From contig JAPZLL010000011.1 of the NCBI GenBank assembly GCA_036250225.1, forward strand, positions 744,001 through 808,000: a stretch of 64,000 nt of DNA, in the 5' to 3' direction. Origin of the DNA: Cercophora sp. LCS_1 (Eukaryota; Ascomycota; Sordariomycetes; Sordariales; Lasiosphaeriaceae). How positions within the stretch are numbered: the first letter of the stretch is position 1; every line of letters begins with the position of its first letter. Made by a program: the position numbers and the translations under genes. Positions 12,302 through 23,829 of this stretch are shown one piece after another. The notes beneath the pieces were generated by a model. It saw only the letters and a program-made list of their open reading frames with translations. It searched no databases and was not told the DNA's origin.

Positions 12302-13019
12302 ATGGCCCTCATCTCCGCCAAAACGATCATCACGTCCATTTGTCTCTTTCACTTGACGCTGGCCTTCTTCTTCCTCACCAACCCCAACACGATCGCCGAC
12401 CAAGCCATCGTCTTCATCCTCGGTGAATCCATGGGTCTTGTGCGTAATTCTTCCTCTTCGCCGTTTCCCTTTTCCCCCATCCGTGTCCTAGACCTGACAA
12501 ACAACAGCCCCACGTCCGCAGCTTCGAATCGCAATCCCCCGCCCTGGCCTTCCTCGCCGTCGTCCTAGCCGTGGTCGGCATCTCGGACCTCGTGACCCTC
12601 TCTCTGCCCGGTGAAATGTCCGCGTACCACTGGGGAATGCAAGGTACATAGCTCCTGTCCCTTTCAAGATGCTCCAAGAAACTAACACAAGCGTGTGCCT
12701 GCCGAATTACATAGCTCCCCTCCGCGTCTCCATCTCCTTCTTCCTCACGCTCTACACTTTTCTCTTCAGCCCGTCGTCACCGCTTTATACCTCGTCCGAC
12801 GGGCCGCGCGGGCGCTTCTCGCACCCATCTGCGCATGCGCATGCGCCCGCAGGGTACATACCCTCTGGATGGGGGGGCGACGCGCTCAAGAACCGGGTTT
12901 TTTTCACATTCATGTTTGTCGAGACGTTCAGCTGGTTTTGGATCTGGGTGACGCTCCAGGAGGAGAGGCGAGATGCGGCAGCGAGGAAGGCCAGGAGGCG
13001 GAGCAGCCATGGACATTGA
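12302..13019 (+). CDS. ILM1: ILM1-family membrane protein (increased loss of mitochondrial DNA)
   Basis: Exons 12302-12439, 12508-12643 and 12715-13019 encode 192 residues. The N-terminal hydrophobic helix with LFHLTLAFFFLTNP and the later segments VAISF-like FFLTLYTFLFSPSSPLY and NRVFFTFMFVETFSWFWIWVTLQEE are characteristic of the fungal ILM1 family, a four-helix membrane protein of about 190-200 residues. The yeast gene is named for loss of mitochondrial DNA in mutants; the protein is placed mainly in the ER and its molecular function is unknown. Between the last two helices, a His/Ala-rich stretch (SAHAHAPAG) is coded by a repeated GCGCAT DNA motif near 12829-12845. The C-terminus is basic. 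All exon joins keep frame. Confidence 0.92.
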
Positions 13020-13310
13020 AGGCGGAGACATTTTCCGCTGGCCGGGAATTGCCTGGAGGCGGCCATCGGCATATTGGATTTTTGTTTAGGTATATTTCTG
13101 AGGTATCAAGGGCATGCATAGCGAGGGTTTGGGTAGTTCATGACGGGAGTTTGAATGCACTGTACGATCGAGCATGCCAGTTTCACTTGCATGTAGCGCG
13201 GATAACCCCCCTTTTTAGCCCCCTTTTTTGCACAGCGCGAACAACCAGTACAGCACGACTATGTTATGTTGTATACCCCTGGATGTTTCATGTCATAATC
13301 CTGCAGCTGC

Positions 13311-16300
13311 TTACTCCCACCGAACGTTCAGCCAGCCCTTGATGTTGTCTCTCCAGCTTGTCAACAAGTCCCCAACCCATTCTTCCGCTGCGCTGGGCCC
13401 ACCGATGATGTCGCTGACCGCATCTCGATACGCCTCGTCTCCGCCCTCTTCCTGACTACCAAATGTCCAGTCGAGCATCTTGTCCAGCCAGCCCCCCTCA
13501 TTCAGCGCCTCCTTGAGCTTCTGCACGTGCGTCTTGGTCTCACCCAAAGTCTTGGTCGCTACCGTTTCCAGGGCTTTCATTTCGGCGACAACATCTTTGT
13601 GCAGCGCGGACTTGCCGCTCCTGTCGCGCGCAAGCTCCCTCTCATGGAATGCAAGGACAAACGCAGCGCTATGCTTGACCACCAATGCCGTCTCGCGGAG
13701 ATAGGCGACGGTGTGGAAATCCGTCATGGCAAAGAGGCTCAGTGGCATGGTCTTCGGAGAAGGTTGGAGAGTTAACTTGCGGAGAGAGGCGAGGGTTGAC
13801 CGGATAGCGGAGCTGATCCTTGGGAGGGACTCCGGTTTCGGGTCGGCACGGGTGGTCGAAAGGGAGGTGAGTAGAATGGAGGTGAGGAGGGACACGACAT
13901 GGTAGTAGGTTGTTTCAGGGTTGGTGAGGAGGGGAGGGGTGGCTGGCTGGTGGAGGAAGTTAGTGATGGAGTTGTTGATACGCTCAAGGCGTTCGAGGAC
14001 GTATTCCCGATCGCGCATTGCCGCTTCAAATGCCTTGGCGGGCTTGTACTCCTTTGGCGGTTTGTAAGCTAATAATTCAGCATATTGCTCTGCCAAAAAG
14101 GAAATGTGTGCACGCTCATTCTGCCGCCGTGTTAGTCGCATTCGCCTCCAGTGGGATATGTTACGTACCGAGAGCCCAGGACCAAGCCGGGTGTACTCCT
14201 GAATTTGCGGGACATGCTTGCTCTCGAGATTCGGGAACGAGCCATAGTCCGTCTTGTTCAGTAAAGTGGTATCATCCTTGATCCTCCCTAACAAAGCACA
14301 CATATTAGCAGAGTCTTCAGTGAGTAGCAACCATGGACTTACAGGTCAGCGGGTGATCGCTAATCTCGTAGTTCATCTTGGTTCCGAACAGTCTCGCTGC
14401 TCGGTATTCTTCAACAAGCGTCATGAAAAGCGTGCAACTCCGACGCAGCTTGTCGTCGTACTTGACCATGTCAAGAATGCTCGTGTAACTCCCATATGAG
14501 TACGCGTCCCATATCTTTAGTGGACAGTCTCCCCCGATTGTGTTGTTGTAGTAGGTGACGAGAGGCTCTAACAAGGGCCGCGCTCCCTGGAAAAGCGCAG
14601 GGGAAATGGTAGATATCCTGTCGAAAAACAAGGGGCTCAAGGCATCTTGGATCGTTCTCTTGACATCCAAAGGCGCCCAAAGTTGCTGGGCATAGGATGC
14701 GTTACCAAGTAAAAGGTACAATTGAACCAGCAGTAACCTCAGACTATTATCAGAGGGCGTTCTCTTCAGCTGTGTGTCCAAGATCAAGGTACTTTGAAGA
14801 AAGAGACTCGAGTCCACATCGTGGAGCGGTGATCTCAATGCATGGAGGTTCCCAGCTTGCAGCTCCGCGAGTTTGAGCAGAGAAGTGCCGATGACAAGTG
14901 ATAGGTCTATCCGTGGGTCTTTGTCCAGGTGAGGAATCGAGTCCCTGATATCCTTGTCCGCGGTGATTTGCCTGTACACATCGGCCGAGTCTCCGATAAT
15001 CTGCTTCAAGCAGGACCGGCAAGGGAACGCTGTCAAACTTGAACAGAAGCGACACTGATGAGACTCGGTTTGCTGTTGACCCTTGACCATAGAAGGATAC
15101 CGCGAAACTGTTTGGGGACATGTTGCAAGGAGGTACCGAATCTTGCACGTCAATGACTTCAATATCACCTTCTTTGCTTTTTGAGATTCCTAGAATGAGA
15201 GATCAGTTGACAGTTCTAAGCCGCACATTCATCGCTAAACTCACCGCATCTAGCATCCTTGGTAAGATTTCCTTGACGAGACACCTGGCCTCTTCAAAGC
15301 CCAGGTCCTCTACGTAATTCCTAACGTCGTCAAAGGCCGACAGTTTGTCAAAGTACTGCTCCAAGAAAAGTCCGACCTGGATCGCCCGAGCTGAAAGGCC
15401 GTTCGACCCGGGATCAAACTCGTCTGCCCCCTCAAGTGCGAACGTCAATTCCAGGAGAGCAAGAGAGAGGTTCTTTTTGTACATAGCGGCGGTTTTAGCG
15501 TCGAGGGCAAGGAAAGACTTCAAGATGGATCGCACTTGCGCCAATGCCCTAAACGAATCCTGTCAACAAAGGTCGCGTCAATGGCTCAGAATAACTTACG
15601 ACTCGGGGTTTGCGTTTTTGCTGGCTGCGTGGATGAACATCTTCCATACTTTCCAGTCACAAACGAAAAAGGGTGGCGTGGTTCCATCAGCCCCCAATTT
15701 CAATCCCTGTTGGCACAGTTCAAAGATCAAATCCCAGTTGCCCCATGTTTCAAGGATATCGAGGGCCTCCCAAAACAACAGCTTGTGGCCTTTCTGCAAG
15801 AGGGCCACAGCCCCCAAATAAGGGCTCTGGAGACGTTGAATGTAGGCATCTCTCGTCCCATGAATGAACAATGCTCGATAGAAAAGACAGATTTCTTCTT
15901 CGGATAATAGGTCCCGAGATGCGGGATCGACCTTGGTCGCCTAACAACGGTGAGAATGAGAAACAACGATCACAAAGGTGGCATACGTCTCCTACGGGCT
16001 CGGAGGCTGTGTCGGCAGCTTTGGCAGCTTCTTCTGTAGCATCCGCGGCTTTCTCCAGCCTCCTAATTGCGAGCATGCGGAATACATTTCGCTTCTGATC
16101 AGTTGATCTGGGGTCCGTCTGTAGTTTTGTCAGTTTCCAGCAGAGGGGTCAAAAATGGTCAACGTGGTGGAACTTACAGAGAGCAGTAAAGTAAGTGTGA
16201 TAGACCAGAATGTGTATTTGCGATGTTCCTTGGTTGCGGATTTGCTGAAGGCCTTATCCAGGGCTAATGCGATCTGCTCAACATTGTCAGCGTCCCACGC

Positions 16301-16815
16301 CACACCTTATGTCATGATCGGGACCAAGTACCCCTTGAGCACTCCCGACGTCCCCGTACTCTAAACAAGTACGCATACACTCTATTGCCCTGTCGTTCTT
16401 GGGATTGTCCTTGACCCACTTTGCTCTCAGGGGGCCCAGGGTGTCAGCATACTCGATTTCGCTGTCGAGAAAGTCCTGCACAAAGTACTCGTAAAGGTCA
16501 ACCGTGTCGATGTCAACAGGGTCCTTCGTTTTGCTGAGCTCATCGACAGCAGCGAGCAGTGCGCACTCTGCATCGGCACCGCCGATTTTTGACTCGGCGC
16601 ATATTCTCACTGCCTGAGTCTCACCATGTGAGCTGGTCAACCCACAACTGTGAGAGGGGCAAATCAGTTCATACCTCGATGTAAGGATCTTTGGAGACTC
16701 TGTTCCGTTGTTTGGCGGTGTTGGCGGCTTTGGCCCAATCCTCTCTCGAAAATGAAGTTGCCAGCTGGGCATCGGTGCCGCTCCGGAGCGTGAATCCTCC
16801 ATACCCGTACGACAT
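13311..16815 (-). CDS. NAA25: NatB N-terminal acetyltransferase auxiliary subunit (Mdm20/NAA25)
   Basis: Nine exons can be placed: 16815-16675, 16613-16332, 16273-16178, 16118-15996, 15940-15600, 15548-15245, 15189-14343, 14287-14169 and 14120-13311. They give about 1020 residues, close to the family length of 950-1000. The product is the TPR-like scaffold of NatB, which holds the catalytic subunit Nat3/NAA20 at the ribosome and acetylates N-termini beginning Met-Asp, Met-Glu, Met-Asn or Met-Gln. Recognisable segments are DTVDLYEYFVQDFLDSEIEY, LGAVALLQKGHKLLFWEALD and AAMYKKNLSLALLELTF, then a zinc-knuckle-like CRFCSSLTAFPCRSCLKQI. A start at 16968 is possible, but MSYGYGGFTL at 16815 looks natural. 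The donors after exons 2 and 4 are slightly unusual, so single-residue boundary errors are possible. Confidence 0.9.
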
Positions 16816-17605
16816 GATCGCGGGGCTTAGGAGGGGTTGGTCCGAGTTAGTCGCAGGGTTGCAGGCAAAGCTAAAATGCCAGGGAAATGCCCGGGAGGTG
16901 GGTAAAGCTCGAGGAATGAATAAAATAGAGGGAGCGCCAGGGTTTGGATGTCTGCTCCGTCCCGTCAAAATGCAATGAAAGCCTCCATCGTCGGAGCCTT
17001 ACTGGTTTGTCGGATCGGGGCTCACTGGCAGCTTTTTATGGAGCCCAAGACCCATTTGCACCATCCAAACGCGTTGAGCTCCAGCATTGGTGGTGGAGAG
17101 TGGCACGTGCGTCGCACCGAATCTCTGACCTCGGTGAAGGCCGTTCCTTCCCCTTTCTCAACGATTTGAGCACTTTATGATAGAGAGGATGACTTCGTGA
17201 GGAGACCGTTCTTCTCAATGCGGTCTCGAAGTCCTACAGATCCCCCCACGAGCGAATATATTTTGACATACCCGATTGTCATCGATTACCAGCCGCCGGC
17301 GGAAGGAATTCTAACGCGCGCCAAATATTTGCTTGATGCGTCATTCCGCCCCGTATCTTATAGAGATATACGACATTTTTTCGTTATCCCATGGAAGTAC
17401 TGTACAACATTCAACCCCACGTGCGCTTGACATGGTCCTCCTGTTGCAAGGGCAAATAGGTGGCAAACCGACTGGAATCTTACGCCTCCATTGTCAATAA
17501 TAAATACCTTCGTGGGTGCGGCCATCGTCTCGGCATCGTTCTGTCTCATGTTGGGAGGTACCTATCGTTCGTCTCCTTCCGTCTGGGGGCGGTGATTGCC
17601 TTGCC
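16816..17605. other. Intergenic region COX23 to NAA25
   Basis: These 790 bp hold the upstream region of NAA25 and the 3' region of COX23, both on the minus strand. No coding exon was found. The part 17180-17420 is noticeably AT-richer than the flanks. Confidence 0.5.
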
Positions 17606-18069
17606 TCAGAATAGAGCGCCGTTTTTCCGCCTTTCTTCTTTCTTCTTTTCAAGCTGTCCCGCGCTGTAAGCATACCGTGGGACCCGAGCATTAGTTGCAG
17701 TTGTCAAATTACCCATAGCTTTTTACAATCCCGATACGCCCTATTGTGCAACTGCCCGTCAGCATCTTCTCTCCTCGGCTCGCCAACAACGCGACGCACT
17801 GGAAATAATCGCCGCACATGGACCGGTCGCCATCGTTTCGGTGTAAACATTTTATGCTCCTTGCGGCTGCTTCTTGACACGGATCGAGGTATTCGCTTCG
17901 GCTCTTGCTGCACCCCATGTCTGGTCAGCTTCGTCGGCTGCGCGAGAACGGAGTCGGAAGACTATGCTCACTTGAGGAACTTGGACTTTGTTTCTTCGTT
18001 CCAAGGCTCTGCGCTGCTATTCTCGGGTGTAGAGGCCATGATGCCGGCTTCTGAGTGTTGGTTGCTCAT
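17606..18069 (-). CDS. COX23: Cytochrome c oxidase assembly protein Cox23 (twin CX9C)
   Basis: The gene is split into four small exons, 18069-17972, 17907-17800, 17740-17713 and 17653-17606, giving 93 residues; no single open frame reveals it. The spliced product has SRSEYLDPC, then Cys-x9-Cys (CQEAAARSIKC), LHRNDGDRSM, a second Cys-x9-Cys (CGDYFQAYRDC) and a basic tail KKLWLEKKKEERRKNGALF. This is the twin CX9C fold of Cox23, imported into the mitochondrial intermembrane space by the Mia40 pathway and needed for complex IV assembly. The second intron interrupts the second CX9C motif. Phases agree at all three joins. The start may be MSNQHSEAG (18069) or MASTPEN (18039). Cox17 and Cmc4 are shorter and differ in sequence. 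Confidence 0.92.
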
Positions 18070-19099
18070 GGACTGACGTCTCACGTTCTGTTCCTGACCT
18101 TCGCACAATGCAGCTGACGCGAAAAGATGGATGCTGCGCGAAGCACCGTGCACAAGCCACCGGATCCAGATCCGGGCGTCTGAGCTTCCCCACGAACCCC
18201 ACCTCACCTGAGTCCCGGCAGCGTGGGCCGAGATGTCCGATCTGGAAAAACGGAACTCCATCGATCTCTCAAGATGCGATGAATCCATTTTTTGGGTGTA
18301 AAATTCACGCGACAGAGTTAACTATTTCCTTATGTCAAATTTTGCTCTAGAAGCACCGCATCTCAGAATCCGAAACCGGCCAGATCTAACCCGGCCGATG
18401 GACTCGGCAAGGAGAGGCCCCAATGCAGGACCCCGGGCAGTCCAGGATCTCGGGACCTGGCGCTGGGCAATCACACTGAGCCAACGACTCAACCTGGCCG
18501 ATTCCGAATCGAACCAGAAAAAAGAATCTCTCGTCATCCTCAACGTGAACACGTCTCCACTATCCTGAATCCACAGGGGCGACGGCGACCATTACGAAAA
18601 AGGCGTCCCCGCCTCGGCTGGATTGTGCCTCACTAGCCGTTCAGTACTTCTCATTGAGCCCGACAACCTGCTTCATATCGCCTAGTTGAAGGTAATGATG
18701 ATTCGAGAAGCATCGATTATCTCTTCCGCAACTATTTGTGGCAGCTGTTTTATGCTACATTCACTTATTTGTAGGACATGCGCAATCCGTATACGGGCTG
18801 TTTGACTGAGTGAGATTTCGGTTTCAAGGCGGCGAAAAGATGGAGATATGTGCAAACTCTCCATGAAATGAATGCGAGAGCAGACTACTAGGTGCTGCTT
18901 GCCAATGACTGATGATGCCCAGATGTCTTTGGGCTAGAGCCCCAATACCCAAGCACTTGGAGCGGTCTAGTGGTTGAGACATCCTACTCAATTCAGCGAG
19001 AGTCCGCATTTGCAAAACCGACCTTCCAATCACTACCTGCACCCTATCTAGAACGACAAAATGATACCTCCTCACAGCGTCCCATATGGTCAGCTCAGC
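18070..19099. other. Gene-free interval, 1.0 kb
   Basis: This interval lies between the FMN reductase 3' end and the COX23 start. No coding exon is supported. A short tRNA A-box-like stretch at 18960-18980 lacks the rest of a tRNA and is treated as chance. Confidence 0.5.
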
Positions 19100-19708
19100 T
19101 CACCCCTCCAACAATCCTCTCAACTCCTCAAACGCCTTGCGCACATCCCCTTCCCCTTCCCACTTTGTCCTCGACTCCTCCCCCAGCTCCCCCTTAATCA
19201 TAGCCGCCACAAGATCGGGTCCATTCCCACCCGCAAACCCCAACTTGGGCCTCGTCCCGGCGACCCGCAACCCCATCTTCCCCAGCACATGGGCCGCCTG
19301 CTCGCTCGCAAACGAGCCGCCCGCAATACCATAACTAACAACAGCTACGGGCTTGCCCTTCCACTCGTGCATCAGGTAGTCAATGGCGTTCTTGGTGGCC
19401 CCCGCAAGGCCGTAGTTGTACTCGGGGATGACGAGGATGTAGCCATCGTGGCGCTTGATCTCGGTGCTCCAGGCGATGCTGGCGGCGTTGACGTACTGCG
19501 GGCTGTTGGAATCGGTGGGGTTGATCATGCCTGGGATGATGAGTTCATCGTAGAGGGGGAGCCTGAAGGTGGCTAGGTCGACGGGAACGAGTGTGATGTC
19601 GGCTGTGGTAGCGGGTGTTTGGAGGAGGGTTTGTATGAGGGCCGAGACGTGGGGACCGACGCGGGGGTTGCGGGTTGAGGTTGTGATTATGGCGATTGAT
19701 TTGGTCAT
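19100..19708 (-). CDS. NADPH-dependent FMN reductase-like flavoprotein
   Basis: A single exon of 202 residues starts MTKSIAIITTSTRNPRVGPH; an in-frame Met at 19732 would add eight residues. The flavodoxin-like fold is shown by the phosphate-binding loop TTSTRNPRVG after the first strand, the family motif PEYNYGLAGATKNAIDYL near residue 105 (the isoalloxazine-side loop), and KPVAVVSYGIAGGSFASEQ. The family comprises small FMN-dependent NAD(P)H:quinone or FMN reductases. The physiological substrate in fungi is generally unknown and cannot be deduced here. Confidence 0.88.
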   Translation of the reverse strand: MTKSIAIITTSTRNPRVGPHVSALIQTLLQTPATTADITLVPVDLATFRLPLYDELIIPGMINPTDSNSPQYVNAASIAWSTEIKRHDGYILVIPEYNYGLAGATKNAIDYLMHEWKGKPVAVVSYGIAGGSFASEQAAHVLGKMGLRVAGTRPKLGFAGGNGPDLVAAMIKGELGEESRTKWEGEGDVRKAFEELRGLLEG

Positions 19709-20540
19709 TTTGGGTGGTTGGAGTGGCCCCAAACTCTTGTGTCAAGATGGTGAATAGGGATGTGATGGCTGGTCTTTGGACACATTGTGAGGGATGAGGG
19801 GAGTTTATATATTCTGAGAAGTTACAACTACCGTATGTACATATCATCCAACATTGGAAGTCATGTTGATTTGGGAGAGAAAAGAGCATAACTTCTTGTT
19901 TGGGAGTAGTCCCTGAACAGAGCAGGCAAGGAACCGTCAGCATTGCCATCCGCGCGGCTGCCCCTGCCTGAGGCAATGGCTACATTGTGTCAGTGTTGCC
20001 GCGAGGGTGGTGAGGTGAAGCTGGGATGATGGCATGGAGCCTGATTCGTCTGACTTACCCGTATGAGAAATCAACTTCAGAGTGTGTGGCTGCAAGTGGT
20101 CGGGACCTCGCAGAAGTCATGCAGGGACCTTCCCGCGCGGCTCGGAAGTCGAGGAGTTTTACCGAAGGCAAGGGCAACGCCTCAGGCGCTGGTGTTAGTC
20201 AGCATCACACCTCCCTCTTCTCTCCACCGTGGAATGGAGCCTATGTCAGATCGGCGATGGCCTTCAAGCTTTGAAATCATTCTGCTCGCTATCTCTGGGT
20301 TGCTTTCGCACGATCATCACCGGGTCCGCCGCGCGACCGCACCGATTGCCGCGCCATAAACGCCGAGGACAAAGAACATGAAGAAGAAATAACGCCGTGT
20401 TTTATTTGCCAGCCCCTCGAAAAATCGGCTTAGTAGCCGCGGAGAAACATCCTTTCCGCCCAAAACCATGACATAGAATGTCTGAGGCTAGTCCCCTACA
20501 ATTACATCACGTACCAACAGAACAAACAAACCCCTGACTA
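19709..20540. other. Gene-free interval, 0.8 kb
   Basis: This interval holds the promoter side of the FMN reductase gene and the 3' side of the uncharacterised gene to its right. No supported gene or RNA was found. Confidence 0.5.
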
Positions 20541-21874
20541 TCACTGACCACCCCAGAACCTGCCGCCTCGAGGGTCGCCACTGGGGCCCCTCAACGGTGA
20601 CGAGAAACCACCCCCATTAAATCCATACTGAGGCGGCTGATGCGGCGGAGCCCATTGCGTAGCTTTGTTGCCTGGCGTAGGTGGAAGCCGAGCCCTCATA
20701 TCGGCGACAAGCCTACTCAACCCCGCGACATCGTTGATGAGGGACCCTATCTGCTGATCTTTGTTTCGGAGAGCATCCCAGAACTCCGCACCCTGCCGGG
20801 TTGCCCGCTCTAATTGGTCTCCCAGGCCGGTCATGTCGGCTGCTTGAGTTTCCAGCCGCCGGGTCGGAACCCCAACTTGTGCAAGGAGATTCGGAACCAC
20901 TCGGGTCTCTCCTGTAAGCTTGTCTGTTGTCAGGATGTTCTGCAACACAGCTAGTTGGACTTCGTTGATCCTTGAGTCCAAGTCTGCAAAACGCGGGTCG
21001 AACAAGCCTTGAGATTCAACTAGAGAGTGTTGTGAAGATGTAGGGGTGAGAACTCCATTCGAAGTTCGGGCTTGCTTGGCAGGTTGGGTACCATCTCCGA
21101 GCCCTGGTCGCGAAGCTTCATCTCGTTGGGGATCACCGACTAGCCGGGTGAGAGATGCCAGTCGTCTCTTCTTCCCATTGTTGTCGGCCATTGCGGGCCG
21201 CGTGGGTATAAATCGGGATTCCACGTAGACAACAACATCGCCACCGGCACTGCTGTCGCCGTTGGGACTGGCGCCGGGTTCGGGAGCTTTCGCTAGGCCT
21301 GTGGCGGGTTCAGGTGTCGGAACATTTTGGCCGGCGTCGAGAAGACTTCCGTTCTTCATCTTGAGCCTCCAAGAATCCCGGAGGCTGGGGAGCCTGCTTA
21401 ACTGGCTATTGGTGAGCCGTGTTGGTGTATCGGGACGTGGTTTCTCAGCCAACAATGCCGCCCAGTCATCAACAAGTTTCGTATGCGCATTGTTGTGAGC
21501 CGCCTCGCCAAACCTCTCCTTGTGTCTTGTTTGAGCCTGAAGACACGTCATCTCCAACGTCTCAAAGTTTGCCGCGGTCTTGACAAAACATGACAACTCT
21601 TCCTGGGCCATCCTTAGGAATATGTCGGTGCCCTTGAAGCGCTTGAAGTGGAGGAGGAAGCGGAACGTGACCGCGATGTTGTTCTCAACGCATGCTTTGG
21701 CGGCCGAAGGGTGAACTCGGCACTGCGTGAGGTTGCACCGGACGAGAATCGGGGCTCAGTGATGAGATCTCGGAAGATCTCAACGGTTCTCGGGGAGTCG
21801 GGGAAATCGAGACCCTCGATCAAGGCAAGGCATTGTTTGATGTCGTCGGCCGTGGGCCGAACGATCTTGGGCAT
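20541..21874 (-). CDS. Uncharacterised fungal protein with an apparent internal frameshift
   Basis: I do not recognise a named family. Two overlapping frames look coding. The first, 21874 to about 21725, starts MPKIVRPTADDIKQCLALIE and continues LDFPDSPRTVEIFRDLITEP. The second, from about 21730 to 20541, reads HPSAAKACVENNIAVTFRF and continues through LRMAQEELSCFVKTAANFETLEM for another 356 residues. The second frame has no start of its own before an internal Met at 21611, and no intron of realistic size joins the frames, so one base seems missing near 21725-21735. The N-terminal part is helical. The middle is Ser/Thr/Pro-rich with basic patches. A helical stretch around TDKLTGETRVVPNLLAQVGV and QATDMTGLGDQLERA-like sequence follows, and the C-terminus is Gly/Pro-rich (ending GGRFWGGQ). 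Confidence 0.6.
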
Positions 21875-23198
21875 CTTGTGAATACTGCACAAGGCGAGAA
21901 AAAAAGGTATCGAGTCGTAGCTCAAAGGGATGAGAGAGCAACGAGACAACGGCTGTCCTTTCGCAGTGGTGGGAACAAATGCAGGGTAAGCAAGAAAAGA
22001 AGGGTAGGCAAACGCCTTAAATATGAAATTTGGTGGGTGTGATCCTCTCTGCAGGGTTCAAAACAACAGACAAGCCATAGGCGCGTCGTTTGATGAGAAT
22101 CTGTTCGAGACGTGCTTGAAAGGGGAAAGCGGGAAGAAGTTGGATTCGTAGTCCCAGGGACTTTGGCCGGCCAGGCATCTTCGACTGCCCCAACTTTCGG
22201 TGTGCCTTGTTGTGATGGAGGTGAATCAACGTCCTCAAAGTCCACAGCTCACCGAAGGTCAGTGGACGAACCAGACAAAGATACTGACGTGAGAGAAGTC
22301 AAATCGACAACGGTTTGCTGAAGGATTTCGCACACAAACCGACGCTGTGTTTGTGTGGTTAGAAAAGTTTCCAATGCAAGGGTAATTTTTTTTTTGTTTT
22401 GTTTTTGGGAATTTCTGGTCACTGATCAGGAATTCTGAATTCGAGGCTGGTTGTTGTCAGGAAGCTGGAGTGCACCCTGAGGAAGTAAAGGAGGCGCTAA
22501 CATCAATCGCGCCGAGAAGAATGTTATTCTGGGAGCGCCCCCCACGTTGGGGTGGGAAAAAGAGCCACATTGAGGGTGATATGTCTCTTGAGAATGGGGT
22601 CGAAGAAAATATTGGAGGCGTTAAGCAAGGGAATATTCAACAAGTCTCTACCCAAAGATGGCGTTTTTTGTGGTGGAAATACATTATATGTATATTGGGA
22701 AATATAATTGTTGGCGAATTCATTTCATAGATTTCTTTTGCGGCTGAGATGGCTTCAAGGTTGGGGAGTTAGACTTTGTCTTCATACCACTTGATTGAGC
22801 AAGGAGAGGGATTGAAGGTGGTGAAAATGAGCTCCATGTGGTTCAGTGTTCGGGTGATGCGACAGGTGAGAACTGTTCTCAAAACATTAGGGCTCAGAAT
22901 GGAACGTAGACGGTTCCTGGATTTCCATCCTCGGGCTGTGGTAAGATAGTAGGCATTCAATCAAAATGGACGAGTGAAGATCTCCAAATGGGATGGGGAG
23001 TTGCAGCTGTGAAGGATGGATCGACGACCCCTGTGAAAGCTCGAACATTCCTTGGCGCGGCCTGCGGGTGTTTGGCAAGGGTTATTGCCATCACGTGACC
23101 TCTAAAGATGCAGATCCAATCTCTGAATCGACCATCAACCAACCTTGTTGGCCGACGACGACGACAACACCCACGGCTGCCAACACCCCAGATCAAAA
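21875..23198. other. Gene-free interval, 1.3 kb
   Basis: This is the upstream region of the uncharacterised minus-strand gene and of the plus-strand bL36m gene. It has a T-rich tract at 22386-22407 and AT-rich sequence at 22660-22730. An 86-codon open frame at 22470-22730 has no family resemblance. Nothing else was found. Confidence 0.5.
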
Positions 23199-23656
23199 AT
23201 GGCGGCTCTGTCCCTCCTTTCACAGACCTTGCGGCTGACAGCGACACGATCGCTTGTCTCGTCGATGCGTGTGCTCTCGATTGCCGCGACCAAGCTTACA
23301 GCAGTCCCGACCACCCAGACACGACCCCTCTCCCAGGCCGCCCTCTCTTCACACTCCCATCATATTTGCGGCCCATCATGCTGGAGACCTACAACTTTGT
23401 CCCTGACGGAGCAAGCAAAGCGCAAGGCGCCGCAGACGGTGCAGACAAGGGGGATGAAGGTGCACAGTGCGATCAGGAGACGATGCGAACACTGCAAGGT
23501 TGGCTTTCCCTAGGTTAGAACACTGGAGGTGCCATGCTAATGGAGAAATAGGTTGTACGTAGGAAAGCCGGGAAGCGACATGTTGGGTATCTCTACATTA
23601 TTTGCCCTGCGAATCCAAGACACAAGCAGCGCCAGGGGTTTGTGAAGCAGAGGTGA
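23199..23656 (+). CDS. RTC6: Mitochondrial large-subunit ribosomal protein bL36m
   Basis: Exons 23199-23498 and 23552-23656 (53-nt intron) give 134 residues. The first about 90 residues are basic and hydroxylated, as expected for a mitochondrial targeting and extension region. Then comes the bacterial-type L36 core: GMKVHSAIRRRCEHCKV followed in exon 2 by VRRKAGKRHVGYLYIICPANPRHKQRQG (given here only as family-typical segments). The zinc-ribbon ligands are visible as Cys-x2-Cys (CEHC), a later Cys and a His. The protein sits in the mitochondrial ribosome large subunit; the yeast orthologue is Rtc6. The intron lies directly inside the zinc ribbon. The gene is convergent with LYRM2, 173 bp away. 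Confidence 0.94.
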
Positions 23657-23829
23657 AGGGGATGGCAGTGAGGGTTGTGTGTATTATATGGGCGGGCGGC
23701 TGTACTCTACAAGAGCTGAATGCAATGGAAGGCTGCCGATGAGCTGTGTTTAGGGGTGACAGGAACATTGCGGACAACAGTATCACGGATGGCAGAGAGA
23801 GCGGAAGGGCGGTATAAGGCCGTGCTTTG

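Noticed and set aside
18955..19010. tRNA-like stretch GGTCTAGTGGTTGAGACA
   Set aside because: Resembles a D arm and A box, but no anticodon stem, T arm with B box, or acceptor pairing follows.
22470..22730. Plus-strand open frame of 86 codons
   Set aside because: AT-rich leader-like sequence without family resemblance or exon partners.
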